A stretch of 7,618 nt of DNA from Chloroflexota bacterium (GTDB lineage Bacteria > Chloroflexota > Limnocylindria > Limnocylindrales > CSP1-4), in assembly GCA_016875645.1 (NCBI GenBank), contig VGPE01000133.1, positions 1-7,618 of the forward strand, given 5' to 3'. The translations under genes were made by a program, and so were the position numbers. This document shows positions 1-5,942 of this stretch, in pieces. The notes beneath the pieces were generated by a model that saw only the letters and a list, made by a program, of their open reading frames with translations, had not been told where the DNA came from and made no database searches. Position 1 is the first letter of the stretch; each line of letters opens with the position of its first letter.

Positions 1-555
1 CGCCAGGCCTGCCTCGATGCGGATGCCCTTGAGCGGCTCGAGGGTCTCGCTGATGCGCCCGACGGTGATCGTGCCGCGTCCCTCGAACACGACCATCGCG
101 TGCTCCGCGCCCGGATGGCGGTGCCAGTCGTCCACCGCGCCGGCCTCCAGCTCGACCTCCTCGACCGCGAACGTGCGCGTGCCGAAGTCGCCCGGCGCGA
201 CGAGCAGCCGGCGCCGCAGGCCGCCCTCGTCCACCACCCGCGCCCTGGCACGGCGTCGGACCGGCTCCTCGGCCGATTCCCAGCGCCGTGCGGCGGCCTC
301 TTCGTCCGGCGCGGCATCGTCGTGCGCGAGCAGCGCGAGGGCGTCGATCCGGCCCTCGTTGCGCACGAGGTGGGTCTCGCCCGGCGCCTCGTAGAGCACG
401 TCGCCCGGCCCGACGAGCGTGCGCCGGTCGAGGTCTGGCCCGTGGAGGAACGCCAGCTCGCCCGCTGCGAGGTACACGATCGTCTCGGTGCCGTGGCGGT
501 GCGGGCCGACCTCGACGCCGGGCGGGATCCGGTCGAACTGCAGCCTGACGCTCAC
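1..555 (-). CDS. Two-domain cupin (bicupin) protein, 3' end outside window
   Basis: This protein has two tandem cupin beta-barrels, a fold used by metal-dependent enzymes and small-molecule-binding proteins; its reaction cannot be read from the sequence. Counting from the GTG at 555, the first cupin (about residues 10-70) shows G13, H19-R-H21 and E24, then the second conserved motif with G59, H62 and N66. The second cupin (about 115-185) shows G139, H145-R-H147 and E151. Both metal sites therefore look intact. An acidic and arginine-rich linker (about 80-107) joins the domains. I chose GTG 555 because it is the only start near the first barrel; it lies 16 bases after the thyX stop with no strong ribosome site, so translational coupling to thyX is plausible. 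The frame is open to base 1 and the C-terminus is missing. Possible roles include a dioxygenase or a sensory cupin; I am sure of the fold only. Confidence 0.82.
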   Translation of the reverse strand, partial: MSVRLQFDRIPPGVEVGPHRHGTETIVYLAAGELAFLHGPDLDRRTLVGPGDVLYEAPGETHLVRNEGRIDALALLAHDDAAPDEEAAARRWESAEEPVRRRARARVVDEGGLRRRLLVAPGDFGTRTFAVEEVELEAGAVDDWHRHPGAEHAMVVFEGRGTITVGRISETLEPLKGIRIEAGLA

Positions 556-571
556 CCGCGACCGGTCACCG

Positions 572-1420
572 TCAGCGGACCGGCAGCGTGCGCGCGCCCT
601 TCGCCTTCTCCGCCCACGCCTCGAGCACCTGGTCCTTGTGCGGCCGGATCGGGCAATGGCCGTCGCGGTTGCCCATCTCGTCGCAGTACCCGAGCGGCAC
701 GCACTTGGGCGCGAGGAATGAGCCCAGGAACGGACTCACCGAGAAGATCTCGTGGCGGATCAGCTGGAACAGCCGGCGGATCTCCCACTGGGCCATGGTG
801 CATAGGCGCAGGCCGGACATGTGGATGAGCGCCCGCAGGTTGGCCGTCATGACGAGGTTCGTCCGGGTCGCGTTGGGGAAGACGAATCGGGCGTCCTCAC
901 CGGGGATGCCCCCCGCCACCAGCTCGTCGTAGGCTCCGAGGGCGCCTTCGATCTGGGACTCGTACCGCTCGCGCAGGGCCGGGTCGGCCTCCGCGATCGA
1001 GGTCGGCAGCATCGTGGACGCGTCTTTGAACTTCACGTAGCGCTGGCTCTGCTGGTCGAATGCGACACCGGCCCGGTGGCGGACCAGCTGGTGGGAAAGC
1101 GTCCGCGACACGCCGCTGATCCCGAACGTGAACACGATGTGCTCGATCGTCGAGCCATGGCCGGACTCGATCACGCCAGCGATCAGCTTCTGCTGCTTGG
1201 GCGTGGGGACCTCGCCGGCGACCGCCCGCCGGAAGATCTCGTCGGGTTCGAGCTCGCTGTAGCAGGTCCGGCACGCGGTGTAGATGAGCGGCACGTAGAA
1301 GCGCTGGACGATGTCGCGGTCGGGGAAGAGGAGGGTCGCCTTGAGCCCGAGTTCGCGGCGGCCCGGGTTCTTCGGGATGGAGGGCTTCGGGGCGGCGGTC
1401 TCAACGACGTCCGCGGTCAT
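572..1420 (-). CDS. thyX: Flavin-dependent thymidylate synthase ThyX
   Basis: ThyX makes dTMP from dUMP in the cytoplasm, using methylenetetrahydrofolate as carbon donor and FAD plus NADPH as reductant; it replaces the unrelated ThyA. The 282-residue product carries the family signature at residues 114-128, RHRAGVAFDQQSQRY, followed by V-K-F. It also has H88-x-S-x-x-E-H (88-94), typical of the flavin and dUMP site, and a C-terminal core with R196, R205 and the Q-W-E-I-R stretch at 211-215. The signature has eight residues between RHR and the serine instead of the usual seven. The protein is longer than the common 220-250 residues because of an N-terminal leader and a C-terminal tail with C240, C246 and C256. 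ATG 1420 fits the family N-terminus; upstream in-frame codons are antisense-like. It lies 19 bases after the truncated regulator and 16 bases before the cupin gene, so the three may be co-transcribed. Confidence 0.95.
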   Translation of the reverse strand: MTADVVETAAPKPSIPKNPGRRELGLKATLLFPDRDIVQRFYVPLIYTACRTCYSELEPDEIFRRAVAGEVPTPKQQKLIAGVIESGHGSTIEHIVFTFGISGVSRTLSHQLVRHRAGVAFDQQSQRYVKFKDASTMLPTSIAEADPALRERYESQIEGALGAYDELVAGGIPGEDARFVFPNATRTNLVMTANLRALIHMSGLRLCTMAQWEIRRLFQLIRHEIFSVSPFLGSFLAPKCVPLGYCDEMGNRDGHCPIRPHKDQVLEAWAEKAKGARTLPVR

Positions 1421-1424
1421 CGAG

Positions 1425-1442
1425 TGAGGATATCGGTCCTCA
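1425..1442 (-). promoter_or_regulatory. Hairpin between regulator stop and thyX start
   Basis: In the leftward transcript, TGAGGA and TCCTCA form a perfect 6-bp stem with a 6-base loop (ccgata). The stem begins with the regulator's TGA stop codon and ends four bases before the thyX ATG. The only purine-rich, Shine-Dalgarno-like stretch near thyX, GAGGA, is inside the stem and about 16 bases from the ATG. A ribosome ending on the regulator would melt it, so it could couple thyX translation to the upstream frame. The pairing is seen directly; the role is inferred. Confidence 0.35.
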
Positions 1443-2765
1443 GGCGCTTGCGCGCAGGTAGGCCACGAGTGCATCGGCGTCCAGGGTGCGGCCCTCAGCC
1501 CATGGCGCCTCGTCCTCGGGTCCCTCGGGGCCGCCCTGCAGCACGGGCAGGCCGGCGGCCTGGTACGAGATGCGCCCCAGCGCGGCCCCGGTCTGCTCGA
1601 TGAGGCGATCAGCGGCGGCGGCGATCCGGACGCCCCGCTCGCGGTCCCCGCGCACCAGGGCGAGCACACCGAGGTCGCTGGAGATCAGGGTCACGCCCGA
1701 CATGTCGCCGGCGCGGTGGAACAGGTCCAGTGCCTCCAGCAGCGTCGCGGTCGCCGCCTCGAAGCGACCGGTCGCCACCTCCACCAGGCCGACCGAGTGG
1801 AGCGCCCAGCCGATTCCGAACGCGTTGCCGAACTTCCGGTTGAGCGCCAGTGCCTCGCGGGCGGCGGCCTCCCCCTCGGCAGGGTTGCCGCCGAACACAT
1901 ACTGGTTGGTGAGCGCCCACAGGGCCCGCGCGACGCCGTCCTCGTCGCCCTCGGCGCGGAAGATCGCCAGCGCCTCCTCGACGAGGGGTCGGGACGCCTC
2001 GACGATGCTCGCCGTCCAGTCCGCCTGGCTGGTCTCGATCGGGGCGAACGAGAGATCGTAGAGCGCGTTGGCGAGCGCGAGGCCGCCCTCGTGCACGCGC
2101 GCGAGGTCGGCGGCTTCGCGGTACCAGCGGTGCGCCGCAGAGATGTCGCCCTGCCAATACGCGATGCCACCCGCCGCCGTCAGGAGCGCCCTGCGCTCGG
2201 CGGCCCCGAGGCCGTGGCGCTGATCGTCGAGCGCGATGAAGCGGTCGAAGGAGCGCCGCGCCTCGTACAGGTGGCCGTGCATCTGCCAGAACCGCCACAG
2301 GGCGGCCAGGAGTCGCGCCATCGCGGGCAGGTCGCGCTGCGTCTCGAGCCAGGCCAGAGCTGCCCGGAAGTTGTCGTGGTCGTCTTCGAGCGCGATCAGC
2401 TTTTCCCTGCGATCCTCGCTGAGCAGCGCCGTTCCGATCCGCTCCGCCACGCCGAGGAAGTACTCGGCGTGCCGCCGCCGGACGGCATCCGCCTCGGGGC
2501 TTGCCTCGAACCGTTCGAGCGCGAAGGCCCGGATCGTCTCAAGCATCAGGAAGCGGGCGTCGCCATGGGCGTCGTCCTGCGGGCGAACGAGGCTCTTCTC
2601 TGCGAGCGAGGTCAGGCCCTCGAAGACATCGATCGGGGCGTCACCGGCCACAGCGCCGGGGCACACGGACTCCGCCGCCTCGAGGCCGACGGCACGGGCT
2701 CCATCTACCCGGCCGTCTACCTGCGGCGCAACGGCGCCCTGGAGGAGCGGCTGCTGACGCCCCAC
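1440..2765 (-). CDS. 5'-truncated winged-helix/TPR signalling regulator (C-terminal half)
   Basis: This is the C-terminal part of the large regulators that join an N-terminal cyclase or DNA-binding domain to an AAA/NB-ARC-like ATPase, a winged helix and TPR repeats. Counting from the most upstream GTG (2765), residues 28-85 match the post-ATPase winged helix: L-E-A-A-E-S-V-C, the D-V-F-E-G-L-T-S-L stretch, K-S-L-V, then R-F-L-M-L-E-T-I-R. Residues 126-390 are alpha-helical TPR-like repeats. The tail at about 421-437 (W-A-E-G-R-T-L-D-A-D-A-L-V-A-Y) is the usual C-terminal motif. Homology ends at residue 28 (about base 2684). Everything upstream is antisense to a plus-strand coding fragment, so residues 1-27 are probably not native. 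The ATPase and any cyclase domain, with the Walker motifs, are absent. I think this is a remnant that may no longer work. The original could have been a LuxR-type or an adenylate-cyclase-type member. Confidence 0.72.
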   Translation of the reverse strand: MGRQQPLLQGAVAPQVDGRVDGARAVGLEAAESVCPGAVAGDAPIDVFEGLTSLAEKSLVRPQDDAHGDARFLMLETIRAFALERFEASPEADAVRRRHAEYFLGVAERIGTALLSEDRREKLIALEDDHDNFRAALAWLETQRDLPAMARLLAALWRFWQMHGHLYEARRSFDRFIALDDQRHGLGAAERRALLTAAGGIAYWQGDISAAHRWYREAADLARVHEGGLALANALYDLSFAPIETSQADWTASIVEASRPLVEEALAIFRAEGDEDGVARALWALTNQYVFGGNPAEGEAAAREALALNRKFGNAFGIGWALHSVGLVEVATGRFEAATATLLEALDLFHRAGDMSGVTLISSDLGVLALVRGDRERGVRIAAAADRLIEQTGAALGRISYQAAGLPVLQGGPEGPEDEAPWAEGRTLDADALVAYLRASA

Positions 2766-2867
2766 CCGCTGCTCGAATACGACTCCGACGAGACGCGGCG
2801 CGAACTGGAGTCCATCCTCGCCCGGTTCCTCTCGTCATACGGAAGCGTCTACTCCGGCCAAAGTTAA
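2685..2867 (+). pseudogene. C-terminal fragment of an unidentified protein
   Basis: About 60 codons in frame with the TAA at 2865-2867 look like real coding DNA: nearly every codon ends in G or C, and the predicted peptide is balanced, with a hydrophobic start (S-I-Y-P-A-V-Y-L-R-R-N-G), a P-H-P-L-L-E-Y turn and an amphipathic C-terminal helix (R-R-E-L-E-S-I-L-A-R-F-L). Upstream of about 2685 the same frame is simply the antisense of the regulator gene, so the start and most of the protein are missing. I do not recognise the family. The GSIYP segment recalls PadR regulators, but what follows does not fit. It ends 38 bases before the proposed satD start, so the intact gene may once have headed the satD cluster. 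Confidence 0.5.
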
Positions 2868-2880
2868 CCGTTGACGGTTA
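2865..2880. promoter_or_regulatory. Perfect 16-bp palindrome, possible operator, ahead of satD
   Basis: TAACCGTTGACGGTTA has 7-base arms (TAACCGT and ACGGTTA) around a 2-base centre. It is AT-richer than its surroundings. It begins on the TAA stop of the preceding fragment and contains TTGACG (2871-2876), a good match to a -35 box. A weak -10 candidate, CAGACT (2894-2899), follows at 17-base spacing and would put transcription start near the GTG at 2906. The arrangement suits a dimeric repressor or activator site overlapping a promoter. Symmetry is observed; binding is inferred. Confidence 0.5.
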
Positions 2881-2905
2881 CGTCGTGGCCGATCAGACTG
2901 CGGCG

Positions 2906-3550
2906 GTGAACAATGATGAGCGGGGGATCGTCCTGATCGGCGACGTGATCCGGTCGCGGCGCGCCCCGGCGGCTGCCGGCGCCTGGCTGCGGCGCCTGAC
3001 GGCCGAGCTGGACGAGGCGTACGGCGAGCGGCGGCTCGCCCCCTTCGCGTTCACGCAGGGCGACGAACTCCAGGGACTCATCCGGACGGACGCTGATCCG
3101 CTGCAAGCCGTCCTGCTGGCGGGCCTCCACGCGAGCGGGATGCCGATGCGCTGGGCCGTCGCCGCTGGTCCGATCGCCGCCGGCTAGGGCCGGGCCACCG
3201 AACGCAGCGGGCCGGCCTACTTCGACGCGCGGGAACTCATCGGCGCGGGGTCGCGCCCGCACGACGATCTCGCGATGCGCAGCGGGTCCCGGCCGCAGGA
3301 TGCGCTGCTGGCCGACCTCGCGCTTCTGCTGGCGGAGCTGCTGTCTGACCTCAGCCCGCGCCAGCGGGAGATCGCCCGCCTGGCGCTGGTGGAGGGCCTG
3401 CGCCAGGCCGACGTTGCCGAGCGACTCGGAGTCAGCCGCGCAACGATCTCGGTGACGTGGGGGCGCAGCCGGGTCCGGTCGATCGAGCGCCTCGCCCGCG
3501 CGCTGCGGACGATCTTCGCGCGCGGCGTCCACGCGGTTGAGAGCGCGTGA
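2906..3550 (+). pseudogene. SatD-family protein gene interrupted by an in-frame TAG
   Basis: SatD-family proteins are cytosolic, of unsettled biochemical role, and commonly sit beside a DUF3307 membrane protein, as here. From GTG 2906 the N-terminal part shows the family opening I-V-L-I-G-D-V-I-R-S-R-R (residues 8-19), then P-F-A-F-T-Q-G-D-E-L-Q-G. At codon 94 (3185-3187) a TAG stop breaks the frame. Translation of the same frame continues directly with family-like sequence (R-A-T-E-R-S-G-P-A-Y-F-D-A-R) and ends in a sigma-4-like helix-turn-helix (about residues 149-190, L-S-P-R-Q-R-E-I-A to R-A-T-I-S). There is no frameshift. Unless TAG is read through, the cell makes a 93-residue N-terminal piece and perhaps a 91-residue helix-turn-helix piece from ATG 3275. 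GTG 2885 is an alternative start; neither has a clear ribosome site. The family call is firm; whether the gene is dead is not. Confidence 0.8.
3185..3187 (+). other. In-frame amber codon inside satD
   Basis: The triplet TAG lies between codons for A-A-G and G-R-A-T-E-R in an otherwise uninterrupted SatD frame. One base change from CAG (Gln), TGG (Trp), GAG (Glu) or similar would restore it. No gene in the window ends in TAG. Confidence 0.85.
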
Positions 3551-3581
3551 CGGCAGCCAGGGCCACTGGCCGGGCCACGAC

Positions 3582-4571
3582 GTGACGGCCGACCCGTTGC
3601 TGGTGCTCGTCTGGCTCGTCGTCGCCCACCTGGTGGCCGATTTCGTGCTCCAGACCGATTCGATCGCCGCGGACAAGGTCAATCGCGGCCGGCGCGCCGT
3701 GCGCGGGTTGTCTCTCCACGTCGCCGGTGTCTTCATCTGCCTGGTCCCGTTCATCGCCGCGTTCGGTGCGCCGGGCCTCGTGGCCGCGGTGGTGATCAGC
3801 GCGGCGCATGCGGCGATCGACCGGTTCAAGGTGGTCCTCACCCGTCGCGTCGAGGCGCGGGCGGTGCTCGACGCACGCGCGGCGAACGAGGCACCACCGC
3901 CGGAGGCCAGCCTCGGGACGGCGTGGACGTTCGTGCCAGCGGCGCTGTTCGCCCTCGACCAGGTGGCCCACGTCCTCGTCCTCGCCGTCGTCTGGCTGGC
4001 GTGGCTGGCGACGGCGCCGCTCACCGAGCCGTTCGGCTCAGCAGTGACGGAGGTCCTGTCGCGCTGGGATCCGACCGCGGTCCACCGTGCCGTGACGGTG
4101 GCCCTGGTCGTCGTGGCACTCGCGATCGTCAACATCCGGACTGCGTCGTTCTTCGTGGCGACCCTGGTGCACCCGCGGGAGACCATCACGGGCGAGGAGG
4201 AGCCAGCCACCGGGTCGCCCGACGCCGCCTCGACCCGGTCTGCCTGGACCGTACGGGTGGGCCGCCTGCAGGCTCGCGCGGAAGGGGTGACCGTGGGCCA
4301 CCCGGCGCACCCGCCGCGCCCCCCGCGGTCAACGTCGCCCGCCAGGGTGGGCGCGACCATCGGCGTGCTGGAGCGACTGCTGATCGTGGCGTTCATGATG
4401 ACCGGAGCCCAGGCAGCGGTCGGGTTCGTCGTGGCAGCGAAGACCATCGCCCGGTTCCGCCAACTCGACGACCGCCACTTCGCCGAGTACTACCTGCTCG
4501 GAACCCTCGCCAGCGTCTCGGTCGCGCTCGGCAGCGCCCTCATCGCGAGCGCGACCCTCGCCGCGACGTGA
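3582..4571 (+). CDS. DUF3307 family integral membrane protein
   Basis: This is a polytopic inner-membrane protein of the DUF3307 family, whose function is not established. From GTG 3582 (329 residues) the N-terminus has the family motif H-L-V-A-D-F-V-L-Q-T-D (about residues 15-25) at the end of the first membrane helix. More helices follow at roughly 45-75, 110-140 and 165-185. The C-terminal third carries the conserved block G-V-L-E-R-L-L, then A-A-K-T-I-A-R-F and F-A-E-Y-Y-L-L-G-T (about 260-315), with two further helices. Between them, residues about 197-255 form a charged, proline-rich, probably disordered linker. I preferred GTG 3582 because the first helix begins just after it; TTG 3537, overlapping satD, would add 15 polar residues. 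The gene starts 31 bases after the satD stop and its TGA overlaps the next GTG, so co-expression is likely. Pairing with satD is a recurring arrangement. Confidence 0.88.
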   Translation: MTADPLLVLVWLVVAHLVADFVLQTDSIAADKVNRGRRAVRGLSLHVAGVFICLVPFIAAFGAPGLVAAVVISAAHAAIDRFKVVLTRRVEARAVLDARAANEAPPPEASLGTAWTFVPAALFALDQVAHVLVLAVVWLAWLATAPLTEPFGSAVTEVLSRWDPTAVHRAVTVALVVVALAIVNIRTASFFVATLVHPRETITGEEEPATGSPDAASTRSAWTVRVGRLQARAEGVTVGHPAHPPRPPRSTSPARVGATIGVLERLLIVAFMMTGAQAAVGFVVAAKTIARFRQLDDRHFAEYYLLGTLASVSVALGSALIASATLAAT

Positions 4572-5191
4572 CCGGGGCGTTCCTGGCGGGCGCGGCCGCG
4601 GGCTATGCCATCGCGATCCCGGTCGGTGCGATCGCGGTCCTGATCCTCGACACCGGCATCCGTCGCGGGAAGCGGATCGGCGGGGCCGCTGCCACGGGCG
4701 CCGCGAGCGCCGACGGCATCTATGCCCTGGTGGCGATGCTCTTCGGGACAGCGCTGGCCGGTTTCATCGAGCCCGTTTCCCGGCCGCTGCGCCTGGTCTC
4801 GGCGGTGGTCCTGGTCGTGATCGCCGCCCGGGGCCTGCGCTCCCTGCGTCCGGGCGTTGTCGGGTCGCGTACGCGCCAAGTGCCGCCCACGGCGTGGCGG
4901 ACATACCTGCAGCTGCTGGCGCTGACCCTGCTGAACCCGGCCACGGTCATCTACTTCTCCGCGCTCATCCTGGGGCTCCCGGACGTTGGAGGTGGCCTGC
5001 CTGAGCGCCTGGCCTTCGTGGCCGGCGCGTTCCTGTCATCGCTCTCCTGGCAGTGGCTGCTCGCGATCGTCGGGTCCGCTGGCCACCGCCGCCTCTCACC
5101 GCGCCTGCAGGTCGCGACGAGCGTCTTGGGGAACCTGGTGATCCTGGGGTTCGCGGCGTTGATCGGATACGGGCTGCTGACGGGCCGATGA
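4568..5191 (+). CDS. LysE-family exporter
   Basis: This is a 207-residue inner-membrane protein of the LysE/RhtB superfamily, which exports amino acids and related small molecules; the substrate cannot be predicted. Six hydrophobic segments are visible at about 5-27, 36-64, 72-90, 110-138, 145-170 and 183-204. Family features are I-P-V-G-A-I (17-22) in the first helix, A-S-A-D-G-I-Y (46-52) in the second, and L-L-N-P-A-T-V-I-Y-F (121-130) in the fourth, where the Asn-Pro is characteristic. Length is normal. The start is fixed by a GTGA overlap: its GTG at 4568 shares bases with the TGA of the DUF3307 gene, a sign of translational coupling and of one operon. The usual PGP is replaced by I-P-V-G, a common variant. 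I am confident of the superfamily. Confidence 0.88.
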   Translation: MTGAFLAGAAAGYAIAIPVGAIAVLILDTGIRRGKRIGGAAATGAASADGIYALVAMLFGTALAGFIEPVSRPLRLVSAVVLVVIAARGLRSLRPGVVGSRTRQVPPTAWRTYLQLLALTLLNPATVIYFSALILGLPDVGGGLPERLAFVAGAFLSSLSWQWLLAIVGSAGHRRLSPRLQVATSVLGNLVILGFAALIGYGLLTGR

Positions 5192-5213
5192 CCCGGTGCC
5201 CGTGTTCGGGTCA
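5189..5213. terminator. Possible bidirectional terminator between converging genes
   Basis: TGACCCG (5189-5195) and CGGGTCA (5207-5213) form a perfect 7-bp stem with an 11-base loop. The left arm starts with the lysE-like TGA stop; the right arm ends with the aquaporin stop (TCA on the plus strand). No T-tract follows on either side, so it would be a weak or non-canonical terminator. It is the only symmetric element in the 19-base gap. Confidence 0.4.
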
Positions 5214-5921
5214 GGCCTCCGGCGAGCCGGGCGTCCGATCGAGGTCGCTCTCCTGCGCGAAGATGCCCCGGTAGAGCGCCGCCGCGACGGCGGCACCGAT
5301 GGCCGGCCCCGCGATCCAGACGTACCAGTTGTCGAGGAATCCTCCCGCGACCGCCGGCCCGAACCAGCGCGCCGGGTTCATCGCCGCGCCCGTGAGCGGG
5401 CCGCCGATCAGGATGTCCGCGGTGATGGCGAGCCCGATGGCCAGGCCGCCGATCTTGGGTGCCCGCGGGTCGATCGCGGTCCCGAACACGGCGAACAGCA
5501 GGACCATGGTGAGGATCGCCTCGAGCGCGATCGCCGCGACGGGACTGATGCCCAGGCCCAGCGATGGCGTGCCGAGCTGTGCGGGAACCCACATCGATTC
5601 GGGCAGGATCGCCCGCAGCGCGAGCCCCGCCAGAAGCGCCCCGGCGAGTTGGGCGACCACGTAGCTCACCGCCCGGTCTGCGGTGATCCGCCCCGCGATC
5701 CAGACGCCGAGCGTCACCGCGGGATTGAAGTGTCCGCCCGAGACGGCGCCGAGCGCCGAAACGAGCACACCCAGGGCCAGGCCGTGGGCGAGGGCGATCC
5801 CCACCAGGCTGACCCCTCCGTCCGTCCCGGCGTTGACCACGACCGCCCCGGCACCGATGAAGAAGAACAGGAATGTGCCCACGGCCTCCGCCGTCAGCGG
5901 CCCCCAGCGATGCCGATCCAT
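5211..5921 (-). CDS. Aquaporin (MIP family) with TIP-like selectivity filter
   Basis: This is a 236-residue water or small-solute channel of the inner membrane. It has six hydrophobic helices and both half-helix signatures: H-F-N66-P-A-V-T (64-70) and M-N182-P-A-R185 (181-185). Aligned by eye with E. coli AqpZ at fixed distance from each NPA box, the aromatic/arginine filter is H46, I170, A179 and R185 in place of Phe, His, Thr and Arg. That set is the one known from plant tonoplast intrinsic proteins (TIP3/TIP4 type). The stretch G-G-P-L-T-G around 173-178 also resembles TIPs. Channels with such filters pass water and, in some TIPs, ammonia, hydrogen peroxide or glycerol, so a strict water role should not be assumed. 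ATG 5921 is followed by the expected short N-terminus; GGAGGG lies 10 bases upstream. It converges with the lysE-like gene and diverges from the LiaF-like gene. Confidence 0.95.
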   Translation of the reverse strand: MDRHRWGPLTAEAVGTFLFFFIGAGAVVVNAGTDGGVSLVGIALAHGLALGVLVSALGAVSGGHFNPAVTLGVWIAGRITADRAVSYVVAQLAGALLAGLALRAILPESMWVPAQLGTPSLGLGISPVAAIALEAILTMVLLFAVFGTAIDPRAPKIGGLAIGLAITADILIGGPLTGAAMNPARWFGPAVAGGFLDNWYVWIAGPAIGAAVAAALYRGIFAQESDLDRTPGSPEA

Positions 5922-5942
5922 GCCAGCCCAGCCCTCCCTCGC

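Noticed and set aside
560..583. Short inverted repeat (CCGGT and ACCGG) around the thyX stop
   Set aside because: Five-base arms in DNA of this composition are expected by chance, and no T-tract follows.
100..828. Plus-strand open frame over the bicupin and thyX 3' end
   Set aside because: It has no domain signature and is antisense to two cupin barrels and the ThyX C-terminus.
1421..1669. N-terminal extension of thyX to base 1669
   Set aside because: The extra 83 codons are low-complexity, overlap the regulator gene in another frame and are not part of the ThyX family; ATG 1420 gives the expected N-terminus.
1716..2684. Plus-strand open frame opposite the regulator, including a G-H-S-A-G-A-H stretch like a hydrolase elbow
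   Set aside because: It is the codon-aligned antisense of a well-supported TPR/winged-helix sequence, and no other hydrolase feature surrounds the elbow-like stretch. Only the tail after about 2685 looks real.
2685..2740. PadR-regulator resemblance of the GSIYP segment
   Set aside because: The residues after the motif do not follow the PadR winged-helix pattern and the required upstream helices are absent.
2864..4447. Long minus-strand open frame (about 527 codons) across satD and the DUF3307 gene
   Set aside because: It is rich in Arg, Thr, Ala and Ser with no recognisable domain and lies antisense to two genes with clear family motifs; GC-rich DNA often leaves such frames open.
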